Below, in pieces: positions 1 through 5,566 of a DNA stretch of 7,350 nt. Each line of letters opens with the position of its first letter. Within the stretch, counting starts at the first letter, position 1. The position numbers were made by a program, and so were the translations under genes. A model generated the notes under the pieces. It saw nothing but the letters and a program-made list of their open reading frames with translations. It was not told where the DNA came from and did not search any database. Source of the DNA: Treponema sp. (GTDB lineage: Bacteria > Spirochaetota > Spirochaetia > Treponematales > Breznakiellaceae); assembly GCA_031258265.1 (NCBI GenBank), contig JAIRNB010000195.1, positions 1-7,350 of the forward strand, given 5' to 3'.

Positions 1-104
1 CAAATTTTCTTTTGATGCACGCCGTAAGCGCCAACGTATCGGGACAGATTGCCAGTGTGGCGGCAAGCGGTCTGGTTTTGAGTCTTATTGCCCAGTATTT
101 TTAA
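1..104 (+). CDS. oadB: Na+-translocating carboxylate decarboxylase beta subunit, C-terminal end (5' partial)
   Basis: Only the last 33 residues are present, read from position 3 to the TAA at 102-104. The piece begins NFLLMHAVSANVSGQI and ends LSLIAQYF, which matches the conserved C-terminal membrane segment of the OadB/GcdB/MmdB family. These very hydrophobic inner-membrane subunits decarboxylate the carboxybiotin carrier and pump Na+ outward. The family members acting on oxaloacetate, methylmalonyl-CoA and glutaconyl-CoA cannot be told apart from this fragment, so the symbol stands for the family. The gamma-like gene at 183-323 follows on the same strand, which supports the assignment. The alpha subunit would be expected upstream of the window. 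Confidence 0.85.
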   Translation, partial: NFLLMHAVSANVSGQIASVAASGLVLSLIAQYF

Positions 105-173
105 ATAGTTTCTAAGGAAACTGCGGGCCTGCGGCCCAGCCCAGTCTACATTATGGACAGACTCTAAATAGTT
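102..173 (+). repeat. 9-bp direct repeat flanking a 54-bp hairpin-rich insert
   Basis: TAAATAGTT occurs at 102-110 and again at 165-173. The first copy contains the beta-subunit stop codon and the second sits just before the gamma-subunit ribosome site GAGG (174-177). Between them lie AGTTTC-taag-GAAACT (107-122, overlapping the first copy), GGGCC-tgc-GGCCC (125-137) and AGTCT...AGACT (143-147/159-163). Removing one repeat copy plus the insert leaves a compact junction of stop, ribosome site and start. That is what a small inserted element with a 9-bp target duplication would look like. No clear terminal inverted repeats are seen, so the mobile origin is only a hypothesis. Confidence 0.45.
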
Positions 174-182
174 GAGGTTAAA

Positions 183-323
183 ATGGTGACCAGTGTCGTG
201 GATTTTTATGCGTCCCTTGCTATTATGGGAAAGGGCATGGCGGGACTTTTTACGGTATGCACGTTTTTGATGCTTTTCATTATCGTGCTTTCGAAGCTCA
301 TGGAGAAAAGGAAGGGGCCGTGA
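183..323 (+). CDS. oadG: small OadG-like gamma subunit of Na+-pumping decarboxylase
   Basis: This 46-aa ORF starts at ATG 183, preceded by GAGG at 174-177 with a 5-nt spacer, and an in-frame TAA at 165-167 rules out a longer form. The protein has one membrane segment (about residues 18-37, GMAGLFTVCTFLMLFIIVLS) after a short outside segment and ends in the basic tail KLMEKRKGP. A G-x-G-M helix followed by K-L-M is the pattern of OadG/MmdD gamma subunits, which hold the alpha and beta subunits together at the membrane. It is much shorter than the enterobacterial OadG (about 80 aa) and lacks its His-rich C-terminal tail, which is known to bind Zn. It lies 78 bp behind the beta subunit. Assignment rests on this position and topology; sequence identity in so small a protein is weak evidence. 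Confidence 0.7.
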   Translation: MVTSVVDFYASLAIMGKGMAGLFTVCTFLMLFIIVLSKLMEKRKGP

Positions 324-328
324 TTACG

Positions 329-375
329 GGGCCATTCGCAAAACTTGCCGGGGGGTTTGCGAATGGCCCGGTTTT
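329..375 (+). terminator. Rho-independent terminator of the decarboxylase operon
   Basis: A perfect 14-bp stem, GGGCCATTCGCAAA (329-342) with TTTGCGAATGGCCC (356-369), encloses a 13-nt loop. It is followed by GG and TTTT (372-375), starting 5 bp after the gamma-subunit stop. The T run overlaps the last codon of the convergent minus-strand gene. Read from the minus strand the same stem forms but no T run follows, so it mainly serves the plus-strand operon and may only slow transcription from the other side. Confidence 0.85.
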
Positions 376-1876
376 ATGCCAAAGCGGCCGGTTCCCCGCA
401 GGCTTCCAGGCTGCGGCGTATACCGGCGGCGGCGATTTGGTCCACACAGGCCCGCAGTTCCTGCGCCAGGGAGTCAAGTTTATCCCCCCCGACCTCCGGC
501 ATGCCGACAGCCCGCAGAAAGGCGGCCGGCTCCGTCCCGGCCTTTAGGGCGGCGGCGGAAAGGACGGAGGCCGCCGGGTCCTCCAGGGGAATGGGCTCTC
601 CCCCCTCTCCCTTGCCGCTGAGGAACCGAGCCCAGGAGGCCAGGGCAAAAACAACGGCCCCGTGGGGGGTTCCGTTTTGTACCAGTTCCGCCAGGGGTTT
701 AAGAATCGCGTTGGGGACCTTTTTGGAACCGTCCGATGCCAGGCGCAGTACCGTATCCCCGATATTTTTATTGGAAAAACGGCGGATAAGGGTATCTTTG
801 TATTCTTTTAGGTCTATCCCCGGGACCTCCGGTACGGCGTTCCCTATCTGTTCCATGTAGAGTTCCCGGATAAAACGCCGCAGCAGGGGGTCCGCCGCCG
901 CCTCCGCCACCCCGCGGTATCCCATGAGGTAGGCGGGATAGGCCAGGGCGGAATGGCTGCCATTGAGGAGCCGGATCTTCATCAGTTCGTAGGGTTCCAC
1001 CTCGTTGACGATCTGTACCCCCGCTTTGCCCAGGGCCCCCAGGGGAAAAGCTTTCTGGAAACGATCTTCCAGCACCCACTGCCTAAAATCCTCGCAGCCC
1101 ACGGCCCAGCGGTCCCGGATGCCGTGGCGTTTTTCCAGATCATCCAGGAGGGCCCCGGTGGTTCCGGGGGTGATCCGATCCACCATGGAAAGGGGGAAGG
1201 CTGCATTTTCCCTAATCCAGGGGGCCAGGTCCGGCCTGATCTTCCGACAAAAAGAATCCAGACAGCGGGCCAGGATTTTTCCGTTGGAAGGGAAGTTGTC
1301 GCAGCTCATTATCGTAACCGGGCCGGCCCCTTTCTTTCTCCGCATCTCCAAAGCCAGGGCTAAAAAACCGATGACGGTCCGGGGTTTACCGGGGAAGGCG
1401 GCATCGTGGATCAGGTCCCCATGATCCCAGGCCAGGTCCTCCTTTACCGTGTCGTAGTAGTAAGCCTTTTCCGTTACCGTAAGGCTTATGACCGCCGTTT
1501 CCCCGGCGCTGAGGATCGCCAGGGCCTCTTCCGGCTGCGAAGCCGCATTCAGGTAACCCAGAATGGACCCGATAACCCGAGGACTTTCCTCCCCCGCCGA
1601 ATCCCTGGCAAGCAGGGTGTAGAGGTAATCCTGTTCCCGGGCAATCTCCGCCAGGGGGTAAGAATCCGGTACCAGGTTAATCCCGAAGATCCCCGAATCG
1701 CAGAGCCCCCGGTTCAGCAGTTCGTCAATATACGCCGCCTGATGGGCCCGGTGAAAATGGCCCAGGCCCAGGTGGACGATCCGGGGCCGTAAAGCCTTGC
1801 GGTTGTAGCGGGGAATCCGCAGTCCCCGGTCCCCCAGGGCCTTTAAATTTTCCCCGCATAATTGTAAGCCTGTCAT
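374..1876 (-). CDS. mannitol dehydrogenase-family NAD(P)-dependent oxidoreductase (mannitol 2-dehydrogenase or fructuronate reductase type)
   Basis: The 500-aa protein is full length for the long-chain polyol dehydrogenases (E. coli UxuB ~486, Pseudomonas mannitol 2-dehydrogenase ~493). Family blocks appear in order: nucleotide-binding GLGHFHRAHQ (37-46), SLTVTEK, MSCDN with a following NG, MVDRITP, QWVLED, then PYELMKIRLLNGSHS. The catalytic set K300, N305 and H308 keeps the spacing of Lys295/Asn300/His303 known for Pseudomonas mannitol 2-dehydrogenase. It would interconvert a polyol with its ketose, or fructuronate with mannonate, in the cytoplasm. From memory, the N-terminal NLKAL...PRYNR and the block PGIDLKEYKDTLIRRFSN look closer to mannitol 2-dehydrogenases than to UxuB, but the substrate is not certain. 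The start ATG is preceded by AGGGGGA (minus strand, 1881-1887). No uronate or mannitol pathway neighbour lies in the window. Confidence 0.88.
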   Translation of the reverse strand: MTGLQLCGENLKALGDRGLRIPRYNRKALRPRIVHLGLGHFHRAHQAAYIDELLNRGLCDSGIFGINLVPDSYPLAEIAREQDYLYTLLARDSAGEESPRVIGSILGYLNAASQPEEALAILSAGETAVISLTVTEKAYYYDTVKEDLAWDHGDLIHDAAFPGKPRTVIGFLALALEMRRKKGAGPVTIMSCDNFPSNGKILARCLDSFCRKIRPDLAPWIRENAAFPLSMVDRITPGTTGALLDDLEKRHGIRDRWAVGCEDFRQWVLEDRFQKAFPLGALGKAGVQIVNEVEPYELMKIRLLNGSHSALAYPAYLMGYRGVAEAAADPLLRRFIRELYMEQIGNAVPEVPGIDLKEYKDTLIRRFSNKNIGDTVLRLASDGSKKVPNAILKPLAELVQNGTPHGAVVFALASWARFLSGKGEGGEPIPLEDPAASVLSAAALKAGTEPAAFLRAVGMPEVGGDKLDSLAQELRACVDQIAAAGIRRSLEACGEPAALA

Positions 1877-1959
1877 TTCTTCCCCCTATCATATAAAAAG
1901 TGGGTTTATTAGCGGCAATGTCAATCCTGTGGCATGGATGCCGGCTTTTATTCCAGCAT

Positions 1960-2080
1960 AAACTGCTCCGCAGTTTGTGCCGCGCGCACTGGCCAAGCTA
2001 AAGCTTGGCCGCATTTGCTTAATATCTGGGGAATCACTGGCGCTATGCGGTGCCGCATTTGTTAAATAACAGCCTTCGGC
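1960..2080. repeat. hairpin repeat unit, copy A
   Basis: The unit consists of hairpin AAACTGC-tcc-GCAGTTT (1960-1976), linker gtgccgcgcgcact, hairpin GGCCAAGCT-aa-AGCTTGGCC (1991-2010), a conserved linker with atatctggg and actggcgct, hairpin ATGCGG-tg-CCGCAT (2045-2058), and ACAGCC-ttc-GGC (2069-2080). The same order recurs in copy B with its central hairpin exactly 140 bp downstream. Both copies have the same orientation. Confidence 0.8.
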
Positions 2081-2097
2081 CTTTGACTTTGGTTCCA

Positions 2098-2235
2098 GCC
2101 CAAACCTGCGGTTTGGGCCGCGCGCGCACTGGCTTAGCTAAAGCTAAGCCGCATTTCTCAATATCTGGGAAATTTACTGGCGCTATGCGGTTCCACATTA
2201 TCTAATTTACAGCCTGCCGGCAGGATGCCGGCTGT
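2098..2235. repeat. hairpin repeat unit, copy B
   Basis: The unit repeats copy A: hairpin GCCCAAACC-tgc-GGTTTGGGC (2098-2118), linker cgcgcgcgcact, hairpin GGCTTAGCT-aa-AGCTAAGCC (2131-2150), the atatctggg...actggcgct linker, ATGCGG-tt-CCACAT (2185-2198, one C/A mismatch) and ACAGCC...GGCTGT (2209-2214/2230-2235). Relative to copy A the central stem has two changed base pairs (C-G to T-A and A-T to T-A), each changed on both arms. The first hairpin keeps its shape but shares little sequence with its counterpart. The linkers are mostly identical. Confidence 0.8.
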
Positions 2236-2245
2236 GATAAATGTC

Positions 2246-2270
2246 TAGGTTTTTGCACAGCAAAAACCTA
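2246..2270. repeat. 11-bp perfect hairpin with 3-nt loop
   Basis: TAGGTTTTTGC (2246-2256) pairs perfectly with GCAAAAACCTA (2260-2270) across loop aca. It lies between repeat copy B and the next, longer hairpin. No T run follows on either side, so it is not a typical terminator. Confidence 0.75.
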
Positions 2271-2272
2271 AA

Positions 2273-2304
2273 GCCCAAAAATGGCATGGATGCCATTTTT
2301 GGGC
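2273..2304. repeat. 15-bp perfect inverted repeat with GG centre
   Basis: GCCCAAAAATGGCAT (2273-2287) pairs with ATGCCATTTTTGGGC (2290-2304) around a two-base GG centre. The inner 12 bases are identical to the isolated GGCATGGATGCC at 1931-1942. The centre therefore appears conserved while the outer stem grows or is absent. As DNA it could form a cruciform; as RNA it would form a stable hairpin. Confidence 0.85.
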
Positions 2305-2305
2305 A

Positions 2306-2405
2306 GCGCAAGGGATAGAGCGGAAATACCGGAAGCCCCGCAGGGGCTGAGGAATTGCAGCGATAGCCCGGTCCCCGGTCCCATGCAATGGGACCGGGGA
2401 TGCGC
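2306..2405. repeat. three-stem module: two GCA-loop hairpins inside a closing GCGCA/TGCGC repeat
   Basis: GCGCA (2306-2310) and TGCGC (2401-2405) can close the module. Inside are AGCCCC-gca-GGGGCT (2334-2348) and the 13-bp TCCCCGGTCCCAT-gca-ATGGGACCGGGGA (2372-2400). Each hairpin is preceded by a related purine-rich 21-base motif (2312-2332 and 2351-2371), both starting GG-R-AT and ending CCGG. An alternative stem ACCGG/CCGGT (2328-2332/2368-2372) would enclose the first hairpin. The drawn structure is a three-way junction. Whether it acts as RNA or as a DNA element is unknown. Confidence 0.65.
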
Positions 2406-2491
2406 CCAAATTTCAAAATATAATCCACATATTTAATTGTGTCAGACTATCGGCGCCGGAATGTGGTTACCCCGCGAGATTATGGGCCGCA

Positions 2492-2520
2492 TTGACAGGG
2501 GGGAACCAAGGTTCTAGTAT
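2492..2520 (+). promoter_or_regulatory. cheR: candidate sigma-70-type promoter for cheR
   Basis: A perfect -35 TTGACA (2492-2497) lies 17 bp before TAGTAT (2515-2520), which matches 4 of 6 bases of the -10 consensus. Transcription would begin about 7 bp later, at or beside the ATG at 2528. An isolated TATAAT at 2419-2424 has no -35 partner at the right distance. No experimental support is available. Confidence 0.5.
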
Positions 2521-2527
2521 TGGGATT

Positions 2528-3343
2528 ATGGCGGATGTAGTGTTTTTTAGTGACGCCGACTTTGAACTGTACAAGGCTCTTATTTATAAAGAAAGCGGCA
2601 TAACTTTTACCGCCACTAACCGGTCGATCCTGGAAAGCCGGCTTAAAGAACAGCTTCGGATCCACCAGTTGGCCTCTGTTAAAGCCCATTACGAAAAGGT
2701 TTCCAAGAACAAAGAGGCTCTGAAGGATTTTCTTGATAGTATAACCACCAACCTTACCCGGTTTTTTCGTAACCAGGCCCATTTTGACGCCATGGAACAC
2801 TATGTGATCCCGGAGTTGATGAAGCTTAAGCAGGGGAGCAATGTCATTAAGATATGGAGCGCCGGTTGTTCTACGGGGGAGGAACCTTACACCATTGCCA
2901 TGCTTTTGAGCGAGATACTTCCCCCTCCCTGGAAGTATGAAATTCTTGCCAGTGATATAAGCCTAAAGTGCCTTATGACTGCCAAAGAAGGTTTCTATGC
3001 GGATTCCCGGATTGTGGGAATTCCCGACAGCTATTTAAAAAAATATTTTGACAAAGTGGACGGCGGTTATAAGATTCACGCGGATATTATGTCCCGGATC
3101 CGCTTTGACTACCATAATTTATCCAACGATTCGGGGCAGCGGAATCTGGATCTGGTGTTTTGCCGGAATGTGATTATCTATTTTGACGAAGCCGCCCAAA
3201 CCGCGGTTATTAACCGGTTCTGGGATTCCATGGCCAACAGGTCTTTCTTGTTTATTGGACATTCGGAATCCCTCTTTGGCATGAAAACAAAATTTGAATT
3301 TGTAAAAACCCAGTGGGCTACTTTTTACCAGAAATTTGTGTAG
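2528..3343 (+). CDS. cheR: chemotaxis protein methyltransferase CheR
   Basis: This is an S-adenosylmethionine-dependent methyltransferase that methylates glutamates of chemoreceptors (MCPs) during adaptation. With the ATG start it has 271 aa, normal for CheR. Residues 1-75 are the helical N-terminal domain, ending in TTNLTRFFRN (73-82), a family hallmark. The Rossmann domain has the SAM loop SAGCSTGEEP (111-120), then EILASDIS, then CRNVIIYFD from residue 212, and GHSES near the C-terminus. There is no TPR extension and no C-terminal receptor-tethering tail. An upstream in-frame TTG at 2492 would add 12 residues, but it has no ribosome site and coincides with the -35 box, so ATG 2528 is preferred. 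That ATG also lacks a clear Shine-Dalgarno, as a leaderless message would. cheB follows after 90 bp. Confidence 0.95.
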   Translation: MADVVFFSDADFELYKALIYKESGITFTATNRSILESRLKEQLRIHQLASVKAHYEKVSKNKEALKDFLDSITTNLTRFFRNQAHFDAMEHYVIPELMKLKQGSNVIKIWSAGCSTGEEPYTIAMLLSEILPPPWKYEILASDISLKCLMTAKEGFYADSRIVGIPDSYLKKYFDKVDGGYKIHADIMSRIRFDYHNLSNDSGQRNLDLVFCRNVIIYFDEAAQTAVINRFWDSMANRSFLFIGHSESLFGMKTKFEFVKTQWATFYQKFV

Positions 3344-3433
3344 GGTACTTTCTTATGGGAACAGCGGTGCGTGGATATTATAAAAAATTTTTATGGTTCA
3401 GACGGAGTCCGGAATTGGAACAAGGAGTAGCTT

Positions 3434-4594
3434 GTGGCTGATGAAGTGTCGGTTTTAATTGTTGACGATTCTGCACTGATGCGCAATTTAATAGGCAAGA
3501 TGGTGGAGGCGGCGCCGGGCCTGGTGATTGCCGACAAAGCCATGAACGGGCGTTTTGCCCTGGATAAGATCCCCCGGGTGAATCCCGATGTCATCGTTCT
3601 GGACCTGGAAATGCCGGAGATGAACGGCATTGAATTCCTCAAGGAACGGAAAAAGCAGGGGATAGGGATTCCGGTGATTATCCTCTCTTCAATCGCGGCC
3701 AAGGGCGCGGCGATTACCATGGAGGCCCTTTCCCTGGGGGCCAGCGATTTTATCCAAAAGCCTTCGGGATCAATTTCGGAAGACATACATACCGTCCGGG
3801 ACCGCCTGGTGGAGCTTCTCTTGAGTTATGGCGGCCAGTACCGCAAAATCAACGGGAAAAAGCTTATATCCCCCAGCGAAGCCAAGGCGATAAACCCCGC
3901 CGCTGCGGAAACGATGGGCAAGGGCGCGGTTTCTATTGCCTCTATCCTGGAACTCAACGTTACCCATGCCGCGGCCCCCGCCACCCCTCCGACGCCCCTG
4001 CGCAGGCCCGCCAATACCGAGCTTATCGCCATCGGCATTTCCACCGGGGGGCCGGATGCCCTGCGGGTGGTGTTCTCCAAACTGGACGCGGATCTCAAGG
4101 TCCCTATCGTGGTGGTTCAGCACATGCCCGCCGGTTTTACCAACGAGTTTGCCAAAAGCCTGGACCGGGTTTGCCCCCTGGATGTGAAAGAGGTGGAGGA
4201 TGGGGATCCCCTTATCCCCGGGCGTATCCTTATCGCCCAGGGGAACAGGCACCTGGAGGTTGGCCGCAACAAAGACGCCGCCCCGGTGGCCCGGCTTTCC
4301 GACGCCCCCCTGGTAAGCGGACACCGGCCCAGCGCGGATGTTCTTTTTGCCTCTGTGGCCCTGACTTTTAAGAATCATGCCCTGGGGGTGATCATGACCG
4401 GCATGGGCAGGGACGGCGCGGCCCAGTTGGGGACCATTTACAAAGAGGGGGGGCTTACCCTGGGACAGGATGAAGCCAGCGCCGTGGTTTACGGTATGCC
4501 CAGGGTTGCCTATGAACTGGGCCATGTGCAGGAACAGGTTTCCCTTAACCAGATGGCCCGCCGCATCTGTGATATTGCCAAGACAAACCGTTAG
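3434..4594 (+). CDS. cheB: chemotaxis response regulator protein-glutamate methylesterase/deamidase CheB
   Basis: CheB removes methyl groups that CheR adds to chemoreceptors and deamidates receptor glutamines. It is activated when the kinase CheA phosphorylates its receiver domain. The 386-aa protein has the receiver at about 1-125 with acidic pair D11/D12, phospho-acceptor D57 (in VLDLEMP), S86 and K109. A linker of about 65 residues rich in Ala and Pro follows, and the methylesterase domain spans about 195-384. The catalytic triad is visible as S203 in ISTGGP, H230 in VVQHMPAGFT and D327 in MTGMGRDGA. Start GTG 3434 has an ideal AAGGAG at 3422-3427 with a 6-nt spacer. All key residues are intact. 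It sits directly behind cheR, so methylation and demethylation enzymes are made together; the other che genes are not in the window. Confidence 0.97.
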   Translation: MADEVSVLIVDDSALMRNLIGKMVEAAPGLVIADKAMNGRFALDKIPRVNPDVIVLDLEMPEMNGIEFLKERKKQGIGIPVIILSSIAAKGAAITMEALSLGASDFIQKPSGSISEDIHTVRDRLVELLLSYGGQYRKINGKKLISPSEAKAINPAAAETMGKGAVSIASILELNVTHAAAPATPPTPLRRPANTELIAIGISTGGPDALRVVFSKLDADLKVPIVVVQHMPAGFTNEFAKSLDRVCPLDVKEVEDGDPLIPGRILIAQGNRHLEVGRNKDAAPVARLSDAPLVSGHRPSADVLFASVALTFKNHALGVIMTGMGRDGAAQLGTIYKEGGLTLGQDEASAVVYGMPRVAYELGHVQEQVSLNQMARRICDIAKTNR

Positions 4595-4638
4595 GTTTGT
4601 CAGCCCAGCCGCTAAACCGGCGCCACAGGCTGCCAGGA

Positions 4639-5472
4639 ATGATAATCGGCATAGACATCGGCAGCACCACCACCAAGACTGTTTCGGTGGAAAACGGCGT
4701 TCTGGCGCGGAAGATAAAGACCCGGGCCCAGGATGCCCTTACATCCGCCGCCGGCGCTTTGGGTAAGCTGCTCATAGAAAATGACATCGACATTTCCAGC
4801 ATTTCCGGGATCGCCATTACCGGCGCCGGGGCTTCCAAAATAAAAAACGATATTTTCGGTATCCCCACCCAAAAGGTGGATGAGATCAAAGCCATTGGTA
4901 CGGGGGGGCTTTTCCTGGCCGGCGGCGGCGGCGATTTGGGGTCCGGTATGGATTCCATCGTCATCGCCAATGTGGGGACCGGTACGGCGATTATCCAGGC
5001 GGGAAAGGACGGCATTATCCATCTGGGGGGCTCCGGCGTGGGAGGGGGCACCATCTACGGGCTGGCAAAAAAACTGCTCCCCACCGCGGATTTCGGCGGC
5101 ATCATGGAATTGGCAAAAGACGGAAAACTGAACCAGGTGGACCTTCTTTTGGAGGATATTACCGATACGGAGATCAGCTTTCTGTCCAGGGAATCTACCG
5201 CCGCCAACTTCGGCAAAATGCTGGACAGCGCCCTAAGTCCCGACATCGCCCTGGGGATCCTCAACATGGTTTACCAGGTTATCGGCATGATCTCCCTTTT
5301 CGCCGCCCGCAGCGTGGGGGTGGACCGGGTTATTGTCACCGGGAACGGGAGCAATAACCCGGTGGGGAAACAGGTGCTGCGGGCGATAAGCGATATGTAC
5401 GGCATCCGTTTTGACTACCCCCCGGACGCGGAATACACCACCGCCCTGGGTGCGGCGTTAAGCTATACCTAA
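4639..5472 (+). CDS. coaW: type II pantothenate kinase-like protein (Fumble family)
   Basis: Pantothenate kinase phosphorylates pantothenate with ATP, the first step of coenzyme A synthesis, in the cytoplasm. The 277-aa protein (S. aureus CoaW ~267) has the actin-like ATPase phosphate-1 motif GIDIGSTTTK at its N-terminus, DEIKAIGTGG with probable catalytic E82, ANVGTGTAII, HLGGSGVGGGTI (128-139) and VIVTGNGSNNP near the C-terminus. These correspond in order to the type II (eukaryote-like) PanK motifs. The Arg known to precede the GG-GGG motif in S. aureus and human enzymes is His128 here. ATG 4639 is chosen because family members begin right at the phosphate-1 strand; an upstream TTG at 4597 would add 14 poorly conserved residues. 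The ribosome site is weak, 44 bp after the cheB stop, so translation may depend on upstream coupling. A different kinase of the same fold is possible. Confidence 0.78.
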   Translation: MIIGIDIGSTTTKTVSVENGVLARKIKTRAQDALTSAAGALGKLLIENDIDISSISGIAITGAGASKIKNDIFGIPTQKVDEIKAIGTGGLFLAGGGGDLGSGMDSIVIANVGTGTAIIQAGKDGIIHLGGSGVGGGTIYGLAKKLLPTADFGGIMELAKDGKLNQVDLLLEDITDTEISFLSRESTAANFGKMLDSALSPDIALGILNMVYQVIGMISLFAARSVGVDRVIVTGNGSNNPVGKQVLRAISDMYGIRFDYPPDAEYTTALGAALSYT

Positions 5473-5473
5473 G

Positions 5474-5526
5474 AAAGCACTGTTTATTCAATCGAGAATA
5501 AATCAGCGCTGCTTTGATGTGGTTTT
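5474..5526 (+). terminator. probable terminator after the cheR-cheB-kinase run
   Basis: AAAGCA (5474-5479), CTG and TTTATTC (5483-5489) pair with GAATAAA (5496-5502), CAG and TGCTTT (5510-5515) across a 6-nt loop, with small bulges on the 3' side. GATGTGG and a TTTTT run (5522-5526) follow. It starts two bases after the kinase stop codon. The imperfect stem and displaced T run make it a moderate candidate. Confidence 0.5.
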
Positions 5527-5541
5527 TCGCAGTTTTCCGGG

Positions 5542-5566
5542 CCTGCTAACCTGCCAGCAGGGTTTT
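5542..5566 (+). terminator. second terminator-like hairpin
   Basis: CCTGCT (5542-5547) pairs with AGCAGG (5556-5561) across an 8-nt loop and is followed by GTTTT. It could back up the preceding hairpin. The stem is short and the T run brief. Confidence 0.35.

Larger units (their letters stand above)
1877..2527. other. 651-bp non-coding divergent intergenic region packed with hairpins
   Basis: This lies between the divergently oriented dehydrogenase and cheR genes. No ORF here looks like a protein; the open frame at 2207-2428 on the minus strand consists of inverted repeats. At least nine short-loop hairpins lie head to tail from about 1930 to 2405. Several share a three-base loop (tcc, tgc, ttc, aca, gca) or a two-base loop (aa, gg). 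The 12-mer GGCATGGATGCC occurs at 1931-1942 and again at 2283-2294 inside a longer stem. The individual units are listed separately. The last ~90 bp before cheR are free of strong hairpins and hold the candidate promoter. Confidence 0.85.

Noticed and set aside
953..1792. Long plus-strand open frames across the dehydrogenase gene
   Set aside because: They are antisense to a full-length protein with intact family motifs; GC-rich codon use opens the opposite frames. Their translations show no domain pattern.
1919..1924. Minus-strand TTGACA as a promoter for the dehydrogenase gene
   Set aside because: No acceptable -10 box lies 16-18 bp downstream; the nearest TA-rich stretch is more than 20 bp away.
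1960..2405. CRISPR array
   Set aside because: The repeated units have internal hairpins and conserved linkers instead of identical short repeats separated by unique spacers of constant length, and no cas gene is present.
2207..2428. 73-codon minus-strand frame in the hairpin region
   Set aside because: It is composed of the inverted repeats themselves and has no ribosome site, domain or coding character.
3355..3441. 28-codon ORF between cheR and cheB overlapping the cheB start
   Set aside because: It has no ribosome site and no recognisable sequence, and AAGGAG at 3422-3427 clearly serves GTG 3434.
3770..4525. 251-codon minus-strand open frame opposite cheB
   Set aside because: It is a Gly/His-rich antisense translation of the CheB methylesterase domain, whose sense frame contains the complete catalytic triad.
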